Positions 1 to 10,338 of a stretch of 64,000 nt of DNA are shown here, piece after piece. Under the pieces are notes generated by a model that saw nothing but the letters and a program-made list of their open reading frames with translations, was not told the DNA's origin and ran no database searches. The DNA lies in the NCBI GenBank assembly GCA_027577595.1, contig JANBRJ010000002.1, forward strand, positions 372,001 through 436,000, in the 5' to 3' direction. Every line of letters begins with the position of its first letter. Position 1 is the first letter of the stretch. The translations under genes and the position numbers were made by a program. This DNA is from Coemansia sp. RSA 487 (lineage: Eukaryota; Kickxellomycota; Kickxellomycetes; Kickxellales; Kickxellaceae).

Positions 1-312
1 GTGTTCCAGGACAAGGTCGATTCTGGCGCATCCATCGAGGCTGCCTATCGCAAGGCTGGAAAAGCTACGGGTTTGACTGTCAAACAAGCCACAGCAGCCG
101 CCGTGTGCCGTGCTGCAGGTCTCCTTGCAGAGAGCCGCTTGACAGATGTAGCTGATGACATGGTACTGGGCCAGCGTCCTGCTGGCAATGCACAACAAGA
201 CCATTTGGTGTCGCGGTGGGAGTCGGCCAAGCTGATGCGTGAGAACGAAAGAAGTGTTTTGAAACATTGCGCAAAGTTGTACCAAAAGATTTCAGCCAAG
301 CTGTCGTCATAA
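1..312 (+). CDS. 3' end of an unrecognised protein-coding gene (partial)
   Basis: An open frame enters at the left edge and stops at a TAA at 310-312. It supplies about 103 residues of a C-terminus; the gene's start lies outside the window. The visible part is Ala/Lys-rich and looks helical, with stretches such as AAAVCRAAGLLAESRL and a basic tail ending KLYQKISAKLSS. I do not recognise a family. Its 3' end converges on the molybdenum cofactor sulfurase gene, whose stop is 100 bp away on the other strand. The balanced, GC-rich codon use up to the stop, followed at once by AT-rich sequence, supports a real coding end. No function can be assigned from this fragment. Confidence 0.55.
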   Translation: MFQDKVDSGASIEAAYRKAGKATGLTVKQATAAAVCRAAGLLAESRLTDVADDMVLGQRPAGNAQQDHLVSRWESAKLMRENERSVLKHCAKLYQKISAKLSS

Positions 313-412
313 AGAAAGGTTTTGTAAGATGGATATGTTATAACACACTATTAAACGTAATTCCAGTTGATATTACATTACTACTTTTTTTGTTGAGAAT
401 GTTTTCGGTTTG

Positions 413-3121
413 TTACATTGAAACCCAAAGCAGTTTGCCTGACTTGATAGTGACCAGTTCATGGTTTTCATCCAATACCGAGTCCAGGTATATTCCAAAC
501 ACGACTTTGCCGTCGACTCGCATTCGTCTTGCCAGAGTAGAATATGGCGCCTTGAGTGTCTTTGCAGAGCTCTGGTCGATCGAGATCATTTGGCATCTCC
601 TGCACGGACCAGAAACATTGAATATTTGTTCGAATCCGATATTGACGGACTCCCATCTCAGTTCCTCGAACGGTTCGATTGCACGCGTTGTTGCTTTGGA
701 GGCAGCCGCCGATTTGACGATAATGTTGGGCCGGTACTGCATGGGACCGACGCTGACGATTTCGGATGACGGGTTTTCGCACAGCGATTCTTCAGCCACC
801 CATTCCTCCACTTGCTTTGCGCTTTCCTGCGTCACCAACAGAATCTGCGACTCGTTTGCAAAGGATATATTGTGGCGTCTGGTACACGAAATGCCGATTT
901 CTTGGACATCATCGCTGCTTCCAAATGTCATCGTATCCGAGGATGTATCAGTCAGCTCGCTGTTCTCAGATCCAGCACTATCCCGAAGGAGACGCTGATC
1001 GCATGCCAGGTAGCAGGACACCAAGAGCGCCGACGAGAGCCACGACGATATCTCGTCTGATAAGATGCGCGAGACTTGCATTACATCGCCACAAACACGG
1101 GACTCTGTTCCTTGCAGTGCCAGGTTTTCAGGAAGCAGGCTGATCGCTAGTGGTTGTTGACCTGGAAACTCTAGGACGAGAACCGAACGCTCAACGTCTA
1201 TGCTTGGCCGTATCAGAGCCATATTTGGGTATCTCTTTTGTTGCATCGGGACTGTGCTGTTCTCGCGCATTATTATGAACGATCTGTCGAACAAAAGGCC
1301 AAACCGAGTGATCGCCCAATCCATTCCAGCTGGCACAGACCAGCCATGGCACGACTTGACCGGGTATACCACTATCTGGTCGATCTCGACTTGTACATCG
1401 TCGTTTTCTTGGCTGTCATCCATTGTTCTGGCAGAGTGCAGCGTTGACGGAGTAACAGGTGTCGGGCTGCAGCTCCTCTGCGTAAGCGCGTAGTTAGTTT
1501 TGTCCGATTGCTGCGGTACTTCAATGCCAGTCTTATTAGCGACCGACCCTGCGCTGCTGCCATCGAATAGCATATAATCTTTAAAGTGATGAGCCAGGAA
1601 GTCGCAGAATAAGTCAATGTCCATTTTGCTAGTCATCGCGCCAAACGAGATCCGCAGCGCACCAAGAGGTTTTCCGCCCACAAGGTCGTGGTCGTCGCCG
1701 CAAACAATTCCCAAGGACGAATACTTTACGACCTCGTCAGCATCCAGGTTCAGCCATTTTTGTGACGAGCCAGGGTTGCAGAACCGACCCGTGCGAAGAG
1801 CGATTCCAGCCATCACAGCCAGCCGCTCCACCTCGACATAGCCGACAAAGCAGTCCTGCGCATCCTTGACATTGAATGCCATTGTTGGTCCGTAGCTGGT
1901 GCCTTCCGAGTGCCCGTACACGAGGCACACTGGCGAGCCGTTTGAATGGCAAAGTGCATTCATTGCATACTCAGCATATCGGCTAACAGAGTTGACATGC
2001 AAGGAAACGGTGTGGATGGATCCGTAGTTCCGCCCATGCGCATCAAGGGCGTGATGCAGGGATGCAATGTCCTGGAAGTTGACTGTCCCATCTTCCATCC
2101 GAGACTCGATGTCGTGGCGGAACGTCTGCCACTGTCTGTCGTAAACCAGCCCGGCAACCGTGCCGCCACCAAAGAAGCGCCGTTTGGTGTTTAAAAATGG
2201 AATCGACGAGCGTTTAATCAGCAACACACCAAGCCCCGTCGGCGCTCCAAAGATCTTGTACATCGAAACAGCAACAAAATCGGGACCATTGCGCAGCGTG
2301 TCGAGAGCAAGCGGTGAGGTGGCAGCATACGCCGCAGCATCAACGAGCACCCACCAGGGGATATGTGCCTGTGCATCGTATCCTGGCGCTTGCGCATACA
2401 TGCCGTGGATCTTGTCAGCCACGTCAAGCGGAAACCGTTCTCCTGAAAAGTTGCATTGTGCAGGGTATGCCAGAAGACTGCAAGCACGAGTGCTATTTGG
2501 CGCGGCAATATCATAGATCTTTGAGAACACCGCAGGCTGCACAGAAACGCCTCTTTCGGCCGCCATGTTACGCAAGCCAACAACGCTTGTGTGCGACTCT
2601 TGCGTGTAACAATATACTCCACCTTTTGGGTCCATTGGTGTCAGCTCGCCAGCCATGCGGATCGCAGCAGTGGCATTGGCCGTAAACACAAGGGCATAAT
2701 CGCGGGCTGACGTGCCAAAGAAGGCAAGCAAGCGGTCGCGAGCATGATCGATCTTTGCCTGCGTCCATTGTGATGCTGTGTGGCGCGAATGTGGGTTTGC
2801 TGGTATCTGGGAAAGCATTTCCTCAGCATGTGCGCGTATGTGGCTGGCGGCATAAAGCGTTGATCCTGTGTGGTCGAGGAACACTGTTTGGAGCTTTGTT
2901 GTGTTAGAGGATCCTTTGGGCGACGTGGGTGCTGGTTCAAAAAGCTGTGGGTGCTCTGTCCGCCGAATCGAGTCCAGTCGGCCATTATAATCGTCTACCT
3001 GAAGCGATGCCGCACGAAGGTCGCTAGCAGACGGTCCGAGACGACCGCCGCTTGTATTGTCTGTGCGTTTGGTATAAGATGAAATACATGATACAAGCGT
3101 TTGTATGAGCCCGGCGGACAT
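413..3121 (-). CDS. Molybdenum cofactor sulfurase (MOCOS / HxB / ABA3 type)
   Basis: Intronless gene of 902 codons. The enzyme uses PLP chemistry to take sulfur from L-cysteine and places the terminal sulfido ligand on Moco of xanthine dehydrogenase and aldehyde oxidase type enzymes. The N-terminal two thirds is a class V aminotransferase (NifS-like) domain with the PLP lysine at about K289 in SMYKIFGAPTGLG. The persulfide-forming cysteine is at about C448 in RTGRFCNPG. The C-terminal third is a MOSC domain, opening at IDQIVVYPVKSCHG and closing with GPCRRCQMISID. An in-frame ATG exists at 3241. I chose 3121 because a minus-strand TATA box at 3265-3272 would start the mRNA near 3240, and because the extra N-terminal residues are hydrophobic and not family-like. 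The length is slightly above the roughly 820-890 usual for the family. Confidence 0.93.
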   Translation of the reverse strand: MSAGLIQTLVSCISSYTKRTDNTSGGRLGPSASDLRAASLQVDDYNGRLDSIRRTEHPQLFEPAPTSPKGSSNTTKLQTVFLDHTGSTLYAASHIRAHAEEMLSQIPANPHSRHTASQWTQAKIDHARDRLLAFFGTSARDYALVFTANATAAIRMAGELTPMDPKGGVYCYTQESHTSVVGLRNMAAERGVSVQPAVFSKIYDIAAPNSTRACSLLAYPAQCNFSGERFPLDVADKIHGMYAQAPGYDAQAHIPWWVLVDAAAYAATSPLALDTLRNGPDFVAVSMYKIFGAPTGLGVLLIKRSSIPFLNTKRRFFGGGTVAGLVYDRQWQTFRHDIESRMEDGTVNFQDIASLHHALDAHGRNYGSIHTVSLHVNSVSRYAEYAMNALCHSNGSPVCLVYGHSEGTSYGPTMAFNVKDAQDCFVGYVEVERLAVMAGIALRTGRFCNPGSSQKWLNLDADEVVKYSSLGIVCGDDHDLVGGKPLGALRISFGAMTSKMDIDLFCDFLAHHFKDYMLFDGSSAGSVANKTGIEVPQQSDKTNYALTQRSCSPTPVTPSTLHSARTMDDSQENDDVQVEIDQIVVYPVKSCHGWSVPAGMDWAITRFGLLFDRSFIIMRENSTVPMQQKRYPNMALIRPSIDVERSVLVLEFPGQQPLAISLLPENLALQGTESRVCGDVMQVSRILSDEISSWLSSALLVSCYLACDQRLLRDSAGSENSELTDTSSDTMTFGSSDDVQEIGISCTRRHNISFANESQILLVTQESAKQVEEWVAEESLCENPSSEIVSVGPMQYRPNIIVKSAAASKATTRAIEPFEELRWESVNIGFEQIFNVSGPCRRCQMISIDQSSAKTLKAPYSTLARRMRVDGKVVFGIYLDSVLDENHELVTIKSGKLLWVSM

Positions 3122-3264
3122 TAGTGCAGTAGTAGTAGAGAAATAGGTCAAATAAAATAAGATACTAAAAGTACAGCTGCGTATGACACGGAAGAGAAAA
3201 AAGGGAAACACAGAAAACTGATGTTGTGGCTGCTGATACAATCACAGAACCACGCTTACGTATC

Positions 3265-3272
3265 TTTATATA
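3265..3272 (-). promoter_or_regulatory. Putative TATA box for the MOCOS-type gene
   Basis: The minus strand reads TATATAAA here, 144 bp upstream of the chosen start codon. With initiation 25-35 bp downstream it would give a 5' UTR of about 110-120 nt. Confidence 0.4.
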
Positions 3273-3781
3273 AGAGACAGGCAAATACTTTTCTAGACAA
3301 TGAGAGGGCATTATTGTGTTTTGTGCACAAGGCAACAAGACAGTTTACTCGATCCAATTCGTGACAGCCCGTTACATCTCCAAATGGCTTCCACTGGTAC
3401 ACATGCGCATACAAGTAATAAACCTGCCATTCTCTTTGCGCCTATTTTCTGGATAGAAAGCTTTTATGCAAGGTATGCAAATTGTGTGTCGACGGAAGAA
3501 AAGCAGCGGAGAATTACCCTTTTTGCTTTGGCTGCGTTTGCAATTTTTCGACCAGTGACAATCAAGTGTCAGTTTTAGCAAAACCAAACATATAAACATA
3601 TGGGGAACAGCACAAACCGGATCGAGCACCTCTAGCTGCTGACGCTTCTGCATTTTTGTTTGGGTCCTTTTGCAACTCTTTAACCGCCGTATGTTCAATT
3701 TATCAAAAGCTAAGCGTACACCAAATTAAAACTAAAGAATTGGATATACCCTGCAGAGCATTCTGGCTCACTTAATCAAGG

Positions 3782-4400
3782 GGGCCGGCCGCGTCGGCGC
3801 TCTGCTACCGGCGGCGCGCCGAAAAGCTCCCAGAGCTTATGGCTGCGGTGTTTTGTGCGCCCACACCGCAAGCACTGGCGAACGAAGCAGAACTTGCTGA
3901 AAGAATTTATGCATGGTTCGAGCCGCGGCTTGTCAAGATTCTGAAGCTCACTCTAAATGTATTTTCCAGTCGAGCTAAAGCTGGATGCACCGAATGCTGA
4001 CACCAACTTGCACCTCTGTATCCAGAAAGAAGGACTAATTGGGCCCGCCATTACGCATACCAGTCTAAGTGAAAATAGCATCCGGAGAGAATACGCTGAA
4101 GAAAATCTTTGGAGGGGGCTTGACGCTGAGTGCCGTAATCTCGAGACGGTCAACGAGCCCACCGGGAGCAAGTACGCTGCGACCGACGCGCCCACTGTGG
4201 CTCGGGCAACCATGTCATCCTTATTTCGAATGAGTGCCGCTTCTTGGTGGAAAATCACCTCGCGCGACTCAGTTGGGATATCCGGGGTAACCCCGCTCCG
4301 TGGTGGTGAGCTAAATCCCATTGCGGCCATCTCTTACTGGGCAGATCGTGCCTTTAGGCAGAACGAGTCCCATGCAAAAATTAATAACCAAGGTGCCTAG
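3782..4400 (+). other. GC-rich orphan island, possible gene remnant
   Basis: The gap from 3122 to 4904 is AT-rich except for this block of about 620 bp, whose base composition resembles the coding genes. In frame with 3839 one can read a coding-like stretch (RAEKLPELMAAVF, then ANEAELAERIYAWFEPRL) that stops near 4001. A different frame is open from 3957 to 4400, and a third looks coding-like near 4210-4290. The sequence tattttccag at 3959-3968 resembles a splice acceptor. No known domain is recognisable in any frame. It may be a decayed gene, a fragment of a mobile element, or a short multi-exon gene. The flanks 3122-3780 and 4401-4904 hold nothing else I can support. Confidence 0.25.
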
Positions 4401-4904
4401 CAAGCATTGCGTCGGTGAACAGTCTCAAGAATATGTGCAAAGATCAAGAAACCACACAAGGCTTTGAGCACCCCTCCTATCTGCAATAAATAAATAAGCA
4501 AAATAATAACAGCGAAACAAAGGAGGCAATGTTGCTGCCCCTTTATATATGGATGCTAGACATAATAGCCATTGGTTTTATCATCGTATGTTTGTGTTTT
4601 CTCACTCTAATATATTGTAAATATAACTCACCAACATAAATATGCTCTGCATTATCATTACATAAAACTTGCATCAAATCTTTTGTTTTCCTTTAGCCTC
4701 AGCCTGAGCAAATCGGGCCTGTCCATTTATATACGATCAAGCCCAATCAGATCAAAATATCTAAAACACAACGCCTGCAAGCGTATGACGCAATCTGCTT
4801 CTCAACCCATGTATTTTGCAATTCTCTCTTTTTCAAAAGCACATTCGCTCTCTGCCATTTAAAAACAAGAAACATTTATCTACATAATCCAGACCCTGTA
4901 CACA

Positions 4905-5666
4905 ATGTTTGTGCCAACGACAAGCGACGTAAAAACAGAAGGCAGTACGCTAATAATACCGTCAGTGTCGATAGGAAATGTGCCGCAATTAGCAGTGGAT
5001 TTGCTAGTCAATACGCTCGCGCTTACACGGATAGGGATACTCGACAGCAGCACCCTGATCCCAGTAGCGGGCCCACCGGGGTACGACCACCTTCCAGCGA
5101 CGCAGCGGTCAGTGCCAGTAGAGGTGTTCCAAACAGCTGACAGCAAATGGACAATCGTACAGCAACGGGCGCCGCCACTGCCCAAACACCACCGACTGTT
5201 TGCGCAACAAATGGTCGACTTTATTAAAGCGCACAGGTTTGCGCGTGTCGTGCTTCTGACAAGCAGTGATGCGGCGCTGCGTGCGGACGCTTTGATTGAT
5301 GGGCCGCAGATCCGGTCACTTGCGGTCAACTGCCAAGACGAGGCGCTGGTGGAGCGGCTACAGGCGCTCTCGTTGAGCGAGTTTGTGCCGCATGGGCAGA
5401 CAGAAACGAAGTGCTTTCCGGACTCGCTTACGCAGCTGCACTCATCAGGGATTGCAAAACCGTTGCTCAGGCTGTGCGAGAAGGAGGGAATCCAGGTGGT
5501 TGCGCTGATCTCGCTGGTCAGCGAGGGTGACAACGTGCCGGACGCTATTATGATGGCAAACGCGGTCAATGCTGCACTGGATATCGCTAGTGGCCTGGCT
5601 CAATGGCGCCCTCCGAAAACATGGGAGTGGCTTATGCCTGCAAACACACCAACTTCAATGTTCTGA
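4905..5666 (+). CDS. Proteasome assembly chaperone 2 (PSMG2 / PAC2 / Add66)
   Basis: Intronless, 253 aa, close to the family length of about 260. PAC2 pairs with PAC1 to scaffold the alpha ring of the 20S core particle and keep it from mispairing. Family-like segments run in order: an N-terminal hydrophobic block with SIGNVPQLAVDLLVNTL, a GPPGYD turn, a central FIKAHRFARVVLLTSSDAA strand-helix unit, and a C-terminal helix region with LLRLCEKEGIQVVALISLVSEGDNVPDA. Residues after this, ending KTWEWLMPANTPTSMF, match the family's conserved Trp-containing tail. The ATG at 4905 is the first in the frame and follows AT-rich leader sequence. The likely partner, PAC1, lies in the same window at 51012-51827. 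Confidence 0.88.
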   Translation: MFVPTTSDVKTEGSTLIIPSVSIGNVPQLAVDLLVNTLALTRIGILDSSTLIPVAGPPGYDHLPATQRSVPVEVFQTADSKWTIVQQRAPPLPKHHRLFAQQMVDFIKAHRFARVVLLTSSDAALRADALIDGPQIRSLAVNCQDEALVERLQALSLSEFVPHGQTETKCFPDSLTQLHSSGIAKPLLRLCEKEGIQVVALISLVSEGDNVPDAIMMANAVNAALDIASGLAQWRPPKTWEWLMPANTPTSMF

Positions 5667-5822
5667 ATGTAAGGTATCTTTTTTTAAAAGCCATTGTGTG
5701 CTTCTTTATTTAAAAATGTGCCGCAAATAAATAATTAAAGAAAAGATGTTGCTACTTTAGCTAGAAAGATTAGTTACTCCTGGAAAAGGGGGAGATTGGT
5801 ATAAATATCGATAACGAGAACC

Positions 5823-5872
5823 AGAGAGAGAGAAAGAGAGAAGAAGAATGCGGAAGAGAAGAGAAGAGAAAA
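5823..5872. repeat. Purine-rich low-complexity tract
   Basis: A GA/GAA-rich run (agagagagaaagagagaagaa and similar) lies in the 377-bp spacer between the PAC2 gene and the 3' end of the cyclin gene. The spacer holds nothing else of note apart from AT-rich 3'-UTR-like sequence. Confidence 0.7.
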
Positions 5873-6043
5873 TATAGAAACATGCCAAAAATAAAAGAAA
5901 AATGTGCAAGAGAAAAATGGTTTTATATATAGGCAGGCATATCCAAATAAAAGCAAATAAACAGAGAGCCCAGCGCAAGACTCGGGGGAGGGAGGGGGAG
6001 AGACAAGGAACGTGGGAGCCTGGGCCAGAATAATATCTTTTTT

Positions 6044-9000
6044 TTAGTCAACAGAAGGCACATTGGATTCTGAAGAATCAAAGTGGCCGACCGGGGGAGT
6101 CGTCGACTCCAGTGGCTGCTGCTGCAGAATCTCGTGCCCGTGCCGAGCGACCCACTCGCGGCAGAACAGGCTTGCCTTGAGGTACCGCTTGTGCTGGTAC
6201 TTTTTGTAGACAAACTCGTCTTCCAGCGGGCTTGCCATGTGGCCGACCATCATTGCAATGCACGGCTGGAGCTCCTCCTCCGAAAAGCCAGAGAAGTGCC
6301 GCAGGTTGCCGTCCCATTCGCCTGCCCGGAGCATCCGCCGTGCAAGACAGATGCCTGCGGCAGCAATGTGGCTCGGCGAGAACCTCATCATCCGGTGGTC
6401 GACCAGACAGATCTCCATCAGGTACTTGGCGACGGTGCGCGTCTGCATGTTGTACTGCTCGGCCTTGGACACGCGTCGCAGGAACGTCAGTGGACTCGGG
6501 TACGACAAGTCAAAGTCGAGAACGCGCAGAATAAACACCTCGGCGTTCATGATCTCTGGAATCTTGTAGCAGTTTCCGGCAAGATAGGCAAAATCCTGTA
6601 CATGCGGCGTGGTCATCTCCTCGTACTTGCAGGCGATTAAAAGACCAGTGAGCCCAACGAGCTGCAGCTTATCGACTGACACCTGGCGCTTGGACAGGAA
6701 CCGGTCGACGATGTTGACGGCGAGGAACAGCGTCTCAGGGAGCATCCGCAGCTGGTAGTGGATCTGGACAAGCCAGTTGACCAGAACGCGCCTCATCTCC
6801 CACGTCAGCTGATGCTGCTTGCTCATGTACGTGTCGTCAGGCATCGACTTGTCCTCCAGATCGCGCATGTAGTCGATGATCTCGCTGATGTACTCTGATA
6901 CCATTAGAGGATCGTCAACGTCCTCAGCGTCGATGTCGTCCCAGTCGCACACCTCCGCCTTCTCCTTGGCGGCGGTCGTGGAATCGCCTTTTGTATTAGC
7001 CTCCTTGATATCAAAGGGCGTAGGCCCCTTGACGCTGCGCAGCGACGCCGAAAACGCTTTTGCGGGTCTGGCAATCTTGCGCTTTCCAACATCCACATGA
7101 CGCAGATTGTCCACCGCGGTGGCTTGCGAGTCAGCAACACTCTCGACAGAGCACACGGACTGCGTTTCGCCACCACACACGGTGTCCTGGCTGTCGGCGG
7201 ATGTAGGGACAGCCGAAGCAGGGGCAGACACGGGTACATCCTTCTTGTGCTCGGCAGACTGGGTGCTGAGCCCGTCAACCTTGGCCCGCACTGCACGGGC
7301 CTCCCGCTCGCCAGGCTCGGCAGAGTGCGCCCGGCGCTTGCGGCCAGCGAGGGGAGCGGATATGTATGCATTTTCAGGATCCACAGCCTTGGCCGGCTGC
7401 TCACCGGCAGCCACCTTTACAGGTTGCCTTGCCGGGGCGATGTTGGATGACGATGTGGTGCGGAGAATCCGCAATGGACGGGACTGCAGAGGGTTCTTTG
7501 CAAGAGATGAGGCCACGGCGGCGGTCACGGATTGCGTGGCAACCACACGAGGGCGCGCGACGCGGGGGGCCGGGTCGCGGTAAACCTGAGGCCTGGACGA
7601 CGCATCGACCGCAGCGAGCGGGATGCGCGGCTTGCGCGATGCGGCAGCGGCGGCCATCGTCTCTTTGCTGTCAGCAGTGATGCTGACCTTGGCTGTGCGA
7701 GCTGCTGCCTTGCCAGGCAAAACGGCAGCTTTCTATGGTGGTGTGAATAGTTGACAAGATGGTAGATTTCGGTTGCAGACGGAGCAGCGGACGAAGGTCG
7801 GAGCGGATGGCGGAACGAGTGATGGTGATCAGCAGGTTGGTTCGTTTCGATGCCAGACCAAAATGAAGCAGACGATGGGATCCAGCGCGCGGTGGTGCAA
7901 GACAGAGGATCACAGAAAAGTTTTTGATGGATAAAATACAGAAATACAGAGTTAGTGAAAAGTCTTTTGCAACAGCAAGATACAGAAAGACGAGTTTGCG
8001 CTTTTGCAGATGCCTTTTTGACACGGCCACATTAGAAAAGAAAGGAAGCGCAGCAAGAACAACCAAGGAGGAAATTTCGCCAACAAATACAGCCTGGGAA
8101 GCAAGAGAAAAAACAAGGGAATAGGATGTGCAATAGTGGGTCTGCGAGGCACAGATTTGGCAAATGGGCGCTGTTGTCATATGCTGGCAGGCGGCGCAGA
8201 TACGCGCATGGTGAACTGAAAAATAACGGAAGGATTGGCCAGAGTGTTATGTCTCTTTGTGGCAAGAGTGGGAAAGAGAAGCCTAGCAAAAGCCCGATCA
8301 ACATCTGTGATGCAACAAGAAACAACACGCTGCGTTTGCAGCCCAGTGGGGAGGGAGCGGAGCGAAATGGCGCAGATGCTGCTGTGCGACTTGCCAAGCA
8401 GATCGCCAAAAAACCCGCTCGTCCTCTTCTCCCCCACCAGAAATCGCAAGGAGAATCCGAATACTAGGCTCCATCAAGAGCCAGGTTTACCAGCCACCAG
8501 CTCATTTGGCCGGGCAGGCAAAGCCGCCAGGCGGCACAATCGCGTCCACCACGAGTGACGCGAGTTAACAGACAACATCCTTTTGCAGTGTTAGATATTT
8601 AACTCGACGCGTCAGGCAAGTCAGGAGGCGTATGCACGCACAACGCTGCTGCTCCCATGCTAGGTGACATCCATGCGAATGAAGTGGTGGATGCAACAGC
8701 AGGCGAAAGCAAAAAAAACAGGAAAGACACATTGCCACATGTGTTATGCAATAGACATTGGGGACAGGGAGTGTCGTGACTGCGCAGCTCGAATTGTAAA
8801 AACAACTGGCAATGCAGATAGCCGTCTCTCCTCCTATCGTTGATGCTGTGCTATCGACGGTCTGGCTTGGCCTGCTGTTGGGGCTAGCCAACCATCGGCT
8901 GGACCGCTGACCCAGTTGGAGTGGGTTACAAAGAACAATCCATCCGACGTCAAAAAGATGTGGGCATTGCGCACAACAATACAGAAAGGAACAAAGCCGA

Positions 9001-10338
9001 GCAAAAGTCGAGCGGCGCGTGACAGCGCAATCAATTTCTGGGACAAAAAGCGGTAGAGGTTTGAGCACACTGCTAGGCCAGTCAGCCAGCGGTCACAACA
9101 ATGCGCAAGGCAGGAAACAGAGAAGCCCCATTATCCCACAAAATGTGGACGCAAGCTGCAGAATAACAGCGCAGAAGACAGGGAAGAAGAGCGAGCGCAG
9201 AAGACAATGGCCCAATCAAGCGATTGTTGCGGGATCTAAATAAAAGGCTGGTTTCAAGGCGCTGCTCACGACGAACGTATCGCGAACACTTTCGCAGACG
9301 ATAATGACGCTTTCACTGTCTTTGTTCACGACGACGTGGAGCGACGGTCAACGTGAAGGAAAGGGCAGATAGACCGGCAGATTGCCGCTGGGGCCGATAA
9401 TACCCTTGTGTTTCAAAATCAGAAAAGAAACCTATTGGGCAATCCTGTGTCTGGTGAATCTAGCCAAAGGATACCAGTCTGTCCAGCTGGTGGGAATGCT
9501 CGGCAGCAGATTGGCCAGAGCAGCTCTATTTTCAGACGTGGATTAGCAGGCATAGAACGTTGCAAATCACAACAACAGATGAAAAATACTGGAGACTGCC
9601 TGTGCGCTCTGCATGCCTCTGTGATTTCGAAAGTAGAACGATAGCGGACATGCACAAAAACATATTGCAGCATGGGGGACTTGAAAAAGAAAAGAAAAAG
9701 GGATGCTGGTGCTCATTGCAGGGTTTGCTGCTGCAGAGCTCGCCCAAATACGGACATGCACAGATCCTCATGACTGGACACATTTGGACATGAACGCATC
9801 AGCAGCAGAGATAGTGTGTTTCCACACCTGTAACGTACCTTGGTGTTCAGTGCGGATGCTCCGATGCTGGCCAGCGCAAGGCGAGCATTGTTCGATGGCT
9901 TTGCCTGGAGAACCTTGTTTGCTGCGATAGCCTTCCGCACGCCATTCTCGCTATTGCTTTTGGCGGCGGCTCTTGGCTCTGCTCCAGCCGGATGTGTAGA
10001 TACCTAAAACCCAATAGTGGAGAAATTACCCGAATCTCAGCACACGCTGCATTGTATTCAAATCAGCTCCCATGTATAAATTACAATTTACATAACAGGG
10101 TTCAGACATATGATCCAATCCTAGCACATACATGTAAACGATTGGCAAGTATCCGCACATGCACACAGCGGCCGCCACGCTGTTGGCGTGGATAATGAAT
10201 TCAGTGGATTGTTTACAAAAATGCTCCCTGACCACTTATATTCGAGTGTCCCATTTTATGCAAAATGGGCAGCCATACTAGCTTCATTAGTGGCTGCCTC
10301 AAGTTGCGTCAACTTACCGAGCGGGTGTTGGAAGTCAT
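6044..10338 (-). CDS. G2/mitotic-specific B-type cyclin
   Basis: Regulatory subunit of Cdk1 that drives entry into mitosis. Exon 3 (6044-7732) carries the conserved cyclin N and C boxes, about residues 343-600, including MRRVLVNWLVQIHYQLRM and ACKYEEMTTPHVQDFAYLA. In that frame a TAG sits directly upstream (7733-7735), inside a splice-acceptor context, so coding must begin further up. I place exon 2 at 9839-10003 (donor GTACGT, acceptor TTTTAG) and exon 1 at 10318-10338 (ATG plus six codons, donor GTAAGT). All junctions are phase 0 and give 624 aa. Exon 2 contains ARLALASIGA, a destruction-box-like RxxLxxI motif at about 48-54 where APC/C degrons normally lie. A second D-box-like RIPLAAVD follows at about 98-105. 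Alternatively translation could start at an internal Met in exon 3 (codon 26), giving a form without the first motif. The cyclin identity is certain; the upstream exons are a hand model. Confidence 0.85.
7733..9838 (-). other. 2.1-kb intron of the cyclin B gene
   Basis: Predicted intron 2 runs from donor GTACGT (9838-9833) to acceptor ACCATAG (ending at 7733) and is 2,106 bp long. All other introns in the window are 92-314 bp. It has no convincing long ORF or domain on either strand. It contains one ACGCGT at 8607-8612 and is pyrimidine-biased on the transcribed strand. It could hide small extra exons, an alternative promoter or a noncoding RNA, but I see no positive evidence for any of these. 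Confidence 0.6.

Noticed and set aside
267-998. 243-aa plus-strand frame overlapping the MOCOS gene
   Set aside because: Antisense to the conserved MOSC domain, with no family resemblance.
3912-3924. GGTTCGAGCC, resembling a tRNA B box
   Set aside because: No A box, acceptor stem or anticodon arm could be folded around it; it lies in a coding-like patch.
7740-9830. Several 60-170-aa frames inside the long cyclin intron
   Set aside because: Low-complexity or basic translations with no domain or start context; expected for AT/GC-mixed noncoding sequence.
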